The position numbers were made by a program, and so were the translations under genes. DNA of 64,000 nucleotides from Lachnospiraceae bacterium (GTDB taxonomy: Bacteria; Bacillota; Clostridia; Lachnospirales; Lachnospiraceae), in assembly GCA_022647575.1 (NCBI GenBank), contig JALCKY010000005.1, positions 1-64,000 on the forward strand, given 5' to 3'. Below, piece by piece: positions 8,477-17,379 of the stretch; the first letter of the stretch is position 1; each line of letters starts with the position of its first letter. Below the pieces are notes generated by a model, which did no database searches, had not been told where the DNA came from, and saw nothing but the letters and a program-made list of their open reading frames with translations.

Positions 8477-9697
8477 GGAGCTTTCCTTCCTTTTTCAGAT
8501 TGGATTCGCAGGCTGCCAGATCCGCGCGGTCCTGACCTTCCAGATTTTCAAGGGCCAGATCCGTCACGTCGCCGATGATCTTTTCAGATTTCCTTCCGCA
8601 AAGGATGCTTCCGCCCCGTCGGCCATGATTTTCCTGTCCGCCGTCTCATACCAGTCGGGATTGCTTTCCAAAAGGTGAGCCGTAAAGCGGCATGCCCGGT
8701 CAAGATCGGCAAAGAATCCTTTAATAAGAAGCATGTACGCGTGCACGGCCGGATAAGGCATGGAATCGGCAACCCGGATTTCCAGGAAGCCCTTCACCCG
8801 CACCATCGGAAAAACAATCGACAGGAAATGTTCCAGTCCCGCGTCATCATAGATTTTCTTCGACATCAGGGATCCCATCGTCTCTTCGGAATAGACTTCT
8901 CCCTTTTCCGTCTCTTCAACAATGACCGGCGCATGCGACAGGAATTCGATGTAATGATCATAGTCCATGCCGCCGTCCCGGATATACGGAAGCACGTCGA
9001 CCCGCAGCGGATCCGTCGCTTCCCAGATTTTCATCCGCAGCAGATGTCCGCTGTAAGGCTTCCCTTCGTAGACCGGTGAATTTTCGGTCAGGAAGGAAAA
9101 CACCGGTACGAGCGTGTAGGCAACGCCGTACTTCTCCCGGAAATTTTCCTCGCAGAAATAGTCGATTGAGAAATGAACCGAAGCCGTTCCCTTCATCATG
9201 TTCGGTCCGAGTCCGTGCAGGCTCTCAAAATACCGGTACATGAGCTCATATCGCTTTTTCGGAATCAGCGGCAGATCGTCAATCCGGTTTTTCGGCTGGT
9301 AGCCGTATGCCTGAAGTTCCAGATTCCGCCTTTTCAGGATCGGCGAAAACTCCGCCATGAATTTCTCATAGACGGCATCGATTTCCGAAATTTCGTGCCG
9401 CGGCGAAACGCTGATTTCAAACTGGGCCGCCGGTTCAATGGTAATGGCCAGATCCTCCCTGGCAAGTCCGATCAGGTGCCCTTCCGAATAAGCCGTTTCG
9501 TCAAAAAAAGGCCTCAGTTCATCGAGGATCGACTCGACTCCCTCAGGTCCGTAGTATCCGACACTCTCACCCGTATCTCTTTCCGTGAGAAACTGCTCAA
9601 GCTCCAGTCCGAAGAGCGGCCTGTCGCCTTTCTTTTTACAGGAGCGGGAAAGAAGTTCCTTCATCCGTTCCCTGTTGATGCGTTCATATTCTTCCAT
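8469..9697 (-). CDS. Glutamate-cysteine ligase, GCS2 family, frameshifted near its 3' end
   Basis: It probably joins glutamate and cysteine to give gamma-glutamylcysteine. The protein has the GCS2-type metal motif FGLELEQFL near residue 30, ITIEPAAQFEISVSPR near residue 110, and GTASVHFSIDYF. As written the frame ends at 8564, but one missing A in an AAAA run near 8585-8590 would let it continue through DVTDLALENLEGQDRADLAAC to a stop at 8469-8471, overlapping the next gene. The second frame is clearly coding, so the full protein is about 409 residues. The ATG at 9697 sits seven bases past a TATAAT, so the mRNA may be leaderless; an internal ATG at codon 12 is the alternative. Confidence 0.82.
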
Positions 9698-9703
9698 ACG
9701 CGC

Positions 9704-9732
9704 ATTATAGCACTCCGCATCTTCCTTGACAA
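9704..9732 (-). promoter_or_regulatory. Promoter of the glutamate-cysteine ligase operon
   Basis: TTGTCA (9727-9732), 17 bases, extended -10 TGC-TATAAT (hexamer 9704-9709). Its -35 box is almost the reverse complement of the -35 box of the divergent acyl-CoA synthetase promoter and occupies the same bases. Predicted transcription start coincides with the ATG. Confidence 0.7.
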
Positions 9733-9754
9733 TTACGTCCTCCGAGCCTATACT
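9726..9754 (+). promoter_or_regulatory. Promoter of the acyl-CoA synthetase gene
   Basis: Perfect TTGACA (9726-9731), 17-base spacer, TATACT (9749-9754), followed by a 50-base leader with AGGAGAA before the ATG at 9811. The -35 box is shared with the divergent promoter. Confidence 0.75.
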
Positions 9755-9810
9755 TTACTTTAATGATTTAACGCGTTTAATCGCGAAATAAGCACAGGAG
9801 AATCAAAAAA

Positions 9811-11451
9811 ATGCCTATTACCAGCCTTCTTGAACAGAACAGCAGACTCTACCCCGAGGATATCGCTCTCGTCGAACTGAATCCGGCGGAGGAAGACGAC
9901 CGCCGCCTTACCTGGCGCGAGTACGACCTCGTAGAAGCCGCACCGGTCGGACCGTACCGCCGGGAAATTACCTGGAACGTCTTCAATGAAAAAGCCAACC
10001 GTTTCGCGCACCTGCTTCTGGAACGGGGCATCAAGAAGAACGACAAGGTCGGCATTCTGCTGATGAACTGCCTGGAATGGCTGCCGATTTATTTCGGAAT
10101 CCTGAAAACCGGCGCCCTGGCAGTCCCGCTGAACTTCCGCTACACTTCGGACGAAATCGAATACTGCGTGAACAAGGCTGAGTGCGACGTCCTAATTTTC
10201 GGAACGGAGTTCATCGGACGTATCGAGGAAATTGCGGAAAAGATCATGAAAAACCGCCTCCTCTTCTATTACGGCGACGCCTGCCCCAGATATGCCGAAG
10301 ACTACACCCGCCTGACCTCGAACTGCTCGAGCTCGAACCCGGACATCGCGATTTCGGACGATGACTACGGGGCGATTTATTTCTCATCCGGCACCACCGG
10401 CTTCCCGAAAGCCATCCTGCACAAGCATCAGTCGCTGATGCACTCCGCGAAATGCGAACAGGCTCATCACGGACAGACCCGGGACGATGTCTTTCTCTGC
10501 ATTCCTCCGCTTTATCACACGGGTGCCAAGATGCACTGGTTCGGCTCTCTGATTTCCGGATCAAAGGCCGTGCTTCTGAAAGGAACCAAGCCGAAAGATA
10601 TCCTTCAGGCTGTATCGGATGAACACTGCACGATTGTCTGGCTGCTGGTTCCGTGGGCACAGGATATTCTGAATGAGCTGGACAGCGGGGAACTCAAGCT
10701 TTCAGATTACAACCTGAAGCAGTGGCGCCTGATGCACATCGGCGCACAGCCGGTTCCGAAAGAGCCTGATCCGCCATTGGAAGGAATATTTCCCGAACCA
10801 TCAGTACGACACGAATTACGGTCTTTCAGAATCCATCGGACCCGGCTGCGTCCATCTGGGTGTGGAGAACATTGAAAAGGTCGGAGCTATCGGCGTTCCC
10901 GGATACGGATGGGAATGCAAGATCGTCGATGAAAATCGGAATGATGTTGCGGAAAATGAAGTGGTCGGCGAACTGGCCGTCAGGGGCCCGGGCGTCATGA
11001 CCTGCTATTACAACGATCCAAAGTCTACCGAAGAAGTCCTTTCGAAAGACGGATGGCTGTATACCGGAGACATGGCCAAGCGGGATGCAGACGGCTTCTA
11101 TTTCCTGGTGGACCGCAAAAAGGACGTCATCATATCCGGCGGCGAAAATATATATCCGGTCCAGATTGAGGACTTCCTGCACGGCTTTGAACCGATCGAC
11201 GACGTTGCGGTCATAGGCCTGGCAGATGACAGGCTGGGTGAAAAAACTGCCGCCATCATCCAGGTCAAAAAAGGGTACACCTGCACGAAGGAAGACATCG
11301 AGAATTTCTGTCTCAAGCTTCCGCGCTACAAGCGTCCCCGCGAAATCATATTCGCCGATGTTCCGCGGAATCCTACAGGTAAAATCGAGAAGCCTTTGCT
11401 TCGTAAAAATACGGGGCTGAAGATCTCGTCGCGGCGGAAAACCAGATCTGA
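9811..11451 (+). CDS. Acyl-CoA synthetase (AMP-forming), two frameshifts
   Basis: This is an ANL-superfamily ligase that activates a carboxylic acid with ATP to acyl-AMP and then acyl-CoA. It has the AMP-binding loop YFSSGTTGFPKA near residue 190, GWLYTGDMAKRD, DRKKDVIISGGENIYP, and the catalytic lysine in NPTGKIEKP. An extra C at 10765-10766 breaks the frame after QPVPKE; the other frame continues as LIRHWKEYFPNHQYDTNYGL. A second break lies in the A-run at 11404-11408: with one more A the protein ends LRKKYGAEDLVAAENQI at 11451, a typical family terminus. As written the last frame instead runs to 11485. Restored length is about 546 residues. The substrate is unknown (fatty or aromatic acid). 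Confidence 0.85.
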
Positions 11452-11486
11452 TTTCATACAAGCCAAGATTAATACAGTAATATGAA

Positions 11487-11524
11487 CAGCGGAAACCCGG
11501 ATGCCGGATTCCGCTGTTTGTTTA
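11487..11524. terminator. Terminator after acyl-CoA synthetase
   Basis: ACAGCGGAA ... TTCCGCTGT stem followed by TTTGTTTATAAAAT on the plus strand. It lies between convergent genes; the minus-strand side lacks a good U-run. Confidence 0.65.
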
Positions 11525-11569
11525 TAAAATAAATTTTCTGTGAAGAACTTTTTTTCGAACTGCTCTTCT

Positions 11570-13612
11570 CTATCCGATGACCTTCCCGTTATTGATCTCT
11601 ACGCCCCACATTGTCGTTGAATTGGGATTGTTTGCCGCTGTCGCACGGCACATGATCCAGTAGCGGCCGTCGCTGAGTTTCTTCCAGTTGTAAGAGCATC
11701 CGATATTTTTGTAAAGTCCCTGAAGCGGAACGCTGACCCATTTTCCTGTATCCGGTCGGTAAATGTACCAGGTAAGATTGACATTGTCCATATCCGGCGA
11801 GCTGAAGGACATTGCAAAATTCAGCGTGGAGGCATTGCGGTCCGGCACATAAATTCCCGGATTGCTGACTGTATTTCCGGTAAAATAACGTGACGCGCCT
11901 TTTTCAGAAATGATGTTTCCGTCTTTGATTGCTCTCCATAAGAAGCCGTAATTACCCGGATGAAGCGGCGTATAGAACATCCAGTTATCAGAAGCGTTCG
12001 ACGTCGTCTTGACGGCAGGGAACATGCTTGTTCCGTACGATGCGGAACTGTAGTCAATGACAGTGCAGGTAAATGTCGTGCCGGATTCCGGCGTCGAACC
12101 GAAGACGGCTCCTGCTCTCATGGTGCGCACGCCTTCTGTCCCGCTCTGGTCCGGAATATAAACTCCCGATATCAGGCTGTTGGAGGACGGACCCGACGGG
12201 GCGGACGGCGAAGAACTGCCGATCAGGCTGTCGGTCCAGGAACTGATTCCCAGGTAGGAAAGATACGAAGCCTCCAGAGAATTGTCCACGTCCATGTGTT
12301 TAAAGACTTCATAGGATGCACGATGATTTCCGGAACTGTCCTCCAGCCCCATTTGCCGGAAGTCCCATCCTGTATCGGTCCATGGCTGGTAGATGCAGGC
12401 ATCGATCATGTCATTTGCTTCTGCTGATTTATAAGTATAATACAATTCGGCAGCCTGAGCCTGCTGTCCGCCGCGCACGTCATATCCGAATTCGGACAGG
12501 ATGATCCGGTGCGTGCTTCCGAAATGATTCTTCACATAGTTCGTAAGAACGCTCAGGTTCGCGCCGGTGATGAATTCGGTATCTTCGCTGAAGGTCGTAT
12601 AGTGAGCGGTTCCGTCACGTCCGGAAATGGCATTCTTCGACCAGAGCAGCCACTGCGACGCATCTTCGGACTGCTCATACGGAACCGGATACGGATGGTA
12701 GGCAAGGTTCCAGTTCCTCCCGGATTCACGGGAAGCAAACCCATCCAGAAAATCTTTTGCCTTGAGACCCTGCGGGCTGGCATTCGAACGGTCCAGCGTC
12801 CAGATATTGTCCAGGCAGACATACGCCTTTGCCTGCGGATTCTGATCCTGAATAGCCTGATACAGAAGATCGAACGACTGGCAGGCAATGGTGACATTGG
12901 TGTTCAGATCATTCGTCCCGCAGAAATTGGCCATATAGGGACTGTTGATCTCGCTTCCGACCATCCAGTTGTTGACATACGGACATTTATAGACCAGATA
13001 ATGAAGCGCGGCACTGATCTTCTGCTGATCGGCCGTCGTGGAAGTATTCAGTGCATAGTAATCATGCCCGGCTTCCCTCCCGCTCGGGAAAATATAGCTC
13101 TGCAGGGAAGAATCGCTCGGCCAGCTCATGACGACCTGCACGGTAATGGCAATTCCCTTGGCGCGTAGTTCCAGCAGACGCTGAAGAGTTGCCGTAAATG
13201 TCGTAATGGATGTCGAATCATTATAATTCTTAAAATAATAAGTCTGATTCTGATAGGGGAAAGCCTCTGCAGGCTTTGTAAAAGTACTTCCTCCGTAGTT
13301 GTAGGAAAAAACAGAAGAAGTACTGATGACGTCATTGAGATCGATATTCATCAGGACATGATCGATGCCGAGATTTCCTGTCGGATCGCTTTCATAATAC
13401 GGTGTTCCCCTGTCCGTCCAGTAAGAGGCGATGATGCCTTTTTTGCCTGTCGGATTCGTGACGATGCCGTAGGAGGAAGCATTCAGAACAGCTGTACCGC
13501 CGACAGGATCCGAGTCTTCCTTTCCTCCGGCAAATGCGGTAAGACCTGTCATAGAAAGAACCATGATGCAGACAAGAAGCAAAGAGATGAGCCGTTTCCA
13601 TGTTTTCTTCAT
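11570..13612 (-). CDS. Secreted DUF5722 glycosidase-like protein
   Basis: The 680-residue exported protein has a signal peptide (basic MKKTWKR, hydrophobic core, AFAG cleavage region near 29). Residues about 50-440 form a DUF5722-type (beta/alpha) barrel resembling clan-A glycoside hydrolases: WMVGSEIN (Glu221, expected acid/base position), AYHPYP (His306) and ILSEFGY (Glu374, expected nucleophile position). Two beta-rich repeats follow, each starting with GVYIPD/GIYVPDR, probably cell-wall or carbohydrate binding. A second DUF5722 gene lies at 50.7 kb. Catalysis is inferred; the substrate is unknown. RBS GGAGGGG precedes the ATG. Confidence 0.8.
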   Translation of the reverse strand: MKKTWKRLISLLLVCIMVLSMTGLTAFAGGKEDSDPVGGTAVLNASSYGIVTNPTGKKGIIASYWTDRGTPYYESDPTGNLGIDHVLMNIDLNDVISTSSVFSYNYGGSTFTKPAEAFPYQNQTYYFKNYNDSTSITTFTATLQRLLELRAKGIAITVQVVMSWPSDSSLQSYIFPSGREAGHDYYALNTSTTADQQKISAALHYLVYKCPYVNNWMVGSEINSPYMANFCGTNDLNTNVTIACQSFDLLYQAIQDQNPQAKAYVCLDNIWTLDRSNASPQGLKAKDFLDGFASRESGRNWNLAYHPYPVPYEQSEDASQWLLWSKNAISGRDGTAHYTTFSEDTEFITGANLSVLTNYVKNHFGSTHRIILSEFGYDVRGGQQAQAAELYYTYKSAEANDMIDACIYQPWTDTGWDFRQMGLEDSSGNHRASYEVFKHMDVDNSLEASYLSYLGISSWTDSLIGSSSPSAPSGPSSNSLISGVYIPDQSGTEGVRTMRAGAVFGSTPESGTTFTCTVIDYSSASYGTSMFPAVKTTSNASDNWMFYTPLHPGNYGFLWRAIKDGNIISEKGASRYFTGNTVSNPGIYVPDRNASTLNFAMSFSSPDMDNVNLTWYIYRPDTGKWVSVPLQGLYKNIGCSYNWKKLSDGRYWIMCRATAANNPNSTTMWGVEINNGKVIG

Positions 13613-13637
13613 TTTCCCCTCCGAAAATAAGAAAGTT

Positions 13638-13661
13638 GTTTTGAAGCTGAACGTTCAAAAC
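13638..13661 (-). repeat. Leader inverted repeat of the DUF5722 gene
   Basis: Perfect 8-bp arms GTTTTGAA / TTCAAAAC with an 8-base loop in the 5' untranslated region, between the -10 box and the ribosome site. It could be an mRNA hairpin or an operator. Confidence 0.5.
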
Positions 13662-13668
13662 TAATTTC

Positions 13669-13697
13669 ATTATACTCCTGCGGTTTCTTCTTTCCAA
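13669..13697 (-). promoter_or_regulatory. Promoter of the DUF5722 gene
   Basis: TTGGAA, 17-base spacer, TATAAT on the minus strand, 57 bases before the ATG at 13612. Confidence 0.65.
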
Positions 13698-13800
13698 TTG
13701 AATTTCCTCTCAGTCACAGCAGGAATTTAAATTGATGCCCAGTGCTCAAAGCTGAATACCGGCTTGTTTATGCGAAGGTGTGAATTTCTGTGTTTTATGC

Positions 13801-13806
13801 TATAAT
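13801..13806 (+). promoter_or_regulatory. Extended -10 promoter of plsY
   Basis: TGC-TATAAT (extended -10) 30 bases before the plsY ATG. The -35 region is weak, which an extended -10 can tolerate. The rest of the 13700-13800 gap shows no other feature. Confidence 0.55.
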
Positions 13807-13836
13807 GAATTAATCGAATTCTGAAAGGGAGAACCT

Positions 13837-14460
13837 ATGCTGGAACGCTTCTGCTGTATTCTGATCGGTTATATCCTCGGATGCATCCTGACTGCTGAAA
13901 TCGTGTCTCATGCCGTGGCAGACAAACCCTGCAGCGAACTCGGAACAGGGAATCCGGGGATGGCCAATATCGCACACTGTCTCGGAATCAAATGGGGCAT
14001 CGCGGTCCTGGCCGGCGATCTCGGCAAGACATTTCTTGCCTGCCTGCTCTGCTTCTATCTGATGAAAATGTCCGGGTACCTGGCTGTCCTCTATGCCGGT
14101 CTCGGATGCATCCTCGGTCACAACTTCCCGTTCTGGCACAAATGGAACGGAGGAAAAGGCGTCGCGGTCACCTGTGCCGCCGTCTTCATCGCCAATCCGC
14201 TGTTCGGGCTGATTGCCAATATTGCCGGACTGATCGTCGTTCTTTTCACCGGCTACCTTCCGCTTGGCTCCGTCGTGATTCCTGCCGTATTTACGGTCTT
14301 CGCCTTTATCCGCTTCGGCATGGAGGCCGGGATCCTCTGCATCCTTTATACACTGATCATGATCTGGAGGCATTGGCCGGGACTGATGACCATTAAAAAC
14401 GGAACCTGTCCGAAGATCAAGCCGTTCAATTTCCTGAAGCATAAAAACAATCCGCAGTAA
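13837..14460 (+). CDS. plsY: Glycerol-3-phosphate acyltransferase PlsY
   Basis: It is an integral membrane enzyme that transfers an acyl group from acyl-phosphate to glycerol-3-phosphate, the first step of phospholipid synthesis. The 207-residue protein has the PlsY signatures in order: ELGTGNPGMANIAH near residue 35 (SGNPG-type), GHNFPFWHKWNGGKGVAVT near residue 90, and a third conserved loop near the C-terminus (WRHWPGLMTIKNG), all between hydrophobic helices. The family length of about 200 residues matches. RBS GAAAGGGAG precedes the ATG. It is monocistronic with a strong terminator. Because of several substitutions it could be a PlsY paralogue rather than the main enzyme. Confidence 0.88.
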   Translation: MLERFCCILIGYILGCILTAEIVSHAVADKPCSELGTGNPGMANIAHCLGIKWGIAVLAGDLGKTFLACLLCFYLMKMSGYLAVLYAGLGCILGHNFPFWHKWNGGKGVAVTCAAVFIANPLFGLIANIAGLIVVLFTGYLPLGSVVIPAVFTVFAFIRFGMEAGILCILYTLIMIWRHWPGLMTIKNGTCPKIKPFNFLKHKNNPQ

Positions 14461-14490
14461 AAAAATCCGGCCACTGCGGCCGGATTTTTT
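14461..14490 (+). terminator. plsY terminator
   Basis: AAAATCCGGCC-ACTGC-GGCCGGATTTT, an 11-bp perfect stem with a 5-base loop and T-run immediately after the plsY stop. Confidence 0.9.
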
Positions 14491-14520
14491 CTGTTCATAA
14501 CTTATGAGATTTTCCGAATA

Positions 14521-14551
14521 AAAACAGCCGGGTCCTTTCGGATCCGGCTGC
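14521..14551 (-). terminator. ppdK terminator
   Basis: CAGCCGGATCC-GAAA-GGACCCGGCTG followed by TTTTTATT on the minus strand, 17 bases beyond the ppdK stop. Confidence 0.85.
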
Positions 14552-14567
14552 TTCATTTTGCATATCT

Positions 14568-17190
14568 TTACTTGTTGTTCAGTGCTGCCTGTGCCGCTGC
14601 AAGACGTGCAATCGGTACACGGAACGGGCTGCAGGAAACGTAGTTCAGGCCCACTCTCTGGCAGAAGTCGATGGTGGACGGATCGCCGCCGTGCTCGCCG
14701 CAGATGCCAAGCTTCAGAGCCGGTTTCGTGGAACGTCCGAGCTTCACTGCCATCTCGACAAGTTTGCCGACACCCTTCTGGTCAAGTCTTGCGAACGGAT
14801 CGGATTCATAGATCTTATTGGTGTAATAAGAATCCAGGAACTTGCCCGCGTCGTCACGGCTGAAGCCGAAGGTCATCTGTGTCAGGTCGTTTGTTCCGAA
14901 TGAGAAGAAGTGAGCTTCCTGGGCAATTTCATCTGCAAGCAGGGCAGCTCTCGGGATTTCGATCATGGTACCTACATGCCAGCGGATATCGGAACCCTTT
15001 TCATCGCGGACCTTCGTTGCTGTTTCAACAATGATGTCCTTGACGAATTTCAGCTCTTTCAGCTCGCCTACCAGCGGAACCATGATTTCCGGAACGATGT
15101 TGTAGCCTTTTTCATTGTGGACTTCGATAGCAGCTTCCATGATGGCACGTGTCTGCATTCTGGCGATTTCCGGGAAGGTAACGTCCAGACGGCAGCCGCG
15201 GTGACCCATCATCGGGTTGAACTCATGAAGTTCATCGCATTTAGCCTTGACCTGCTCAACGCTCTCGCCCATATCATCGGCAAGTGCCTTGATATCCTCT
15301 TCTTCCTTCGGAAGGAATTCATGAAGAGGCGGATCCAGCAGACGGATGGTCATTGGACGGCCCTTCCAGGACTTCATACATTGCCTTGAAGTCACCCTTC
15401 TGATACGGAAGGAGTTCTTCCAGAGCCTTCTCGCGGTCTTCCACTGTCTCGGAGAGGATCATCTTTCTCATATGATGGATTCTTTCCGGATCGAAGAACA
15501 TATGCTCTGTACGGCACAGACCGATGCCCTGTGCTCCGAGCTTGACTGCCTGGGCAGCATCACGCGGAGTATCTGCGTTTGTACGGACCTGCATCGTACG
15601 GAACTGGTCAGCCCAGTTCATGATGCGGGCGAAGTTTCCGCCGACATTTGCCGGAGCGGACTTGATGTCGCCGAGATAGATCTTTCCTGTGGAGCCGTCA
15701 AGAGAAATATAATCTCCTTCTTTGATATGTTCGCCGCCGAGATCGAACCATTTCTCTTCTTCGTTGATCTTGATTTCAGAGCAGCCGGATACGCAGCAGG
15801 TTCCCATTCCGCGGGCAACAACAGCTGCATGGGAAGTCATGCCGCCGCGGACTGTCAGGATGCCCTGTGCCGCGTTCATGCCTTCGATGTCTTCCGGTGA
15901 AGTTTCCAGACGGACCAGGATGCAGCGTTCTCCTGCTTCCTTTGCCTTCTTTGCATCTTCTGCGTTGAAGACTACCTTGCCGGCCGCAGCGCCCGGAGAA
16001 GCCGGAAGAGCCGATCCGAGTTCTTTTGCTGCCTTCAGTGCGTCTTTGTCAAATGTCGGATGAAGCAGCTGATCCAGAGACTTTGCCTCGATGCGGAGGA
16101 CAGCTTCTTCCGGTGTAATCCTGCCTTCATCGACCAGGTCGCAGGCAATGTTCAGAGCGGCCTGAGCTGTTCTCTTGCCGTTTCTGGTCTGCAGGAAATA
16201 AAGATGTCCTTCCTGAATCGTGAACTCCATATCCTGCATGTCGCGGTAATGGTCTTCCAGTTTGTGGGCAATCTTCATGAACTGATCGTAGCACTGCGGA
16301 AGATCCTCAGCCAGCTTTGTGATCGGCTGCGGCGTACGGATGCCGGCAACAACGTCTTCGCCCTGTGCATTGATCAGGTACTCGCCGAAGATGCCGTTCT
16401 CGCCGGTTGCCGGATTGCGGGTGAACGCAACGCCTGTGCCGGATGTATTTCCCATGTTTCCGAAAACCATGGCCTGGACGTTGACAGCCGTGCCCCAGTC
16501 GCCCGGGATATCATTCATGCGGCGGTAAACGATGGCACGCGGATTATCCCATGAACGGAAGACAGCCTTGATGGCTTCCATCAGCTGTTCCTTCGGATCC
16601 TGCGGGAAATCTTTTCCCATCTTCTCTTTGTAGATGGCCTTATACTCGGCGATGACTTCCTTCAGGTCGTCTGCGCTCATCTCATAGTCATACTTCAGTC
16701 CCTTGGCATCCTTGACTTTTGTCAGGATGTTCTCAAAGAACGTCTTGCTCATTTCCATAACGACATCCGAGAACATCTGGATGAAACGTCTGTAGGAATC
16801 GTATGCAAATCTAGGATTTCCGGTCTTCTTGGCGAAGCCTTCGACAGCAACATCGTTCAGGCCGAGGTTCAGGATGGTGTCCATCATTCCCGGCATGGAA
16901 GCACGTGCGCCGGAACGGACAGAAACAAGCAGCGGGTCTGCATTGTCGCCGAATTTCTTTCCCTGCATATCTTCGAGCTTTTCGAGGGCTTTATAAATCT
17001 GGTCCTGAATTTCCTGAGAAATTTCTTTTCCATTATCGTAGTAATTTGTGCAGGCTTCCGTCGTAACGGTAAAGCCCTGCGGAATCGGCAGACCGAGGTT
17101 TGTCATCTCTGCCAGGTTCGCACCCTTGCCGCCGAGAAGATTACGCATCTCCGCGGTTCCTTCACTGAACATGTAAATCCATTTTGCCAT
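14568..17190 (-). CDS. ppdK: Pyruvate phosphate dikinase, frameshifted
   Basis: It interconverts PEP, AMP and PPi with pyruvate, ATP and phosphate; in anaerobes it often replaces or supplements pyruvate kinase. The N-terminal nucleotide-binding domain starts [29 protein letters not shown]; the phosphohistidine domain has [21 protein letters not shown]; the PEP domain has [10 protein letters not shown] and ends [22 protein letters not shown]. An extra base in the GGACGGCCC stretch at 15358-15363 shifts the frame after AMYEVLEG and gives a false stop at 15319; the other frame continues [17 protein letters not shown] without loss. Restored length is about 874 residues, the family norm. The ATG at 17190 has AGGAGGAG. 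Confidence 0.94.
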
Positions 17191-17249
17191 GAATTTCTCC
17201 TCCTGAACTCATTTTGCAATACCCGTCGCTATGGCGGGGTCATGCCATT

Positions 17250-17277
17250 ATTTTAACATAATCCCTGTATTATTCAA
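17250..17277 (-). promoter_or_regulatory. ppdK promoter
   Basis: TTGAAT, 16-base spacer, TAAAAT, about 60 bases before the ATG. Downstream the leader has a GC-rich inverted repeat (ACCC-CG...CGGGT at 17221-17240). Confidence 0.6.
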
Positions 17278-17336
17278 GGAAAAAGGCTCGAAACCGGCCA
17301 AAGAAATCTGCATTTTTCGCGGTACATTCCCTGATT

Positions 17337-17370
17337 GAAAAAAAGAAGGACCGGGAAATGACCCGGTCCT
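17337..17370 (-). terminator. pfk terminator
   Basis: AGGACCGGG / CCCGGTCCT 9-bp stem with a U-rich tail on the minus strand, ten bases after the phosphofructokinase stop. Confidence 0.85.
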
Positions 17371-17379
17371 GTCCTCAGC

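Noticed and set aside
8580-8600. Programmed ribosomal frameshift in the glutamate-cysteine ligase
   Set aside because: A single A-run without a full slippery heptamer or pseudoknot, and the same kind of indel recurs in five other unrelated genes; an error is simpler.
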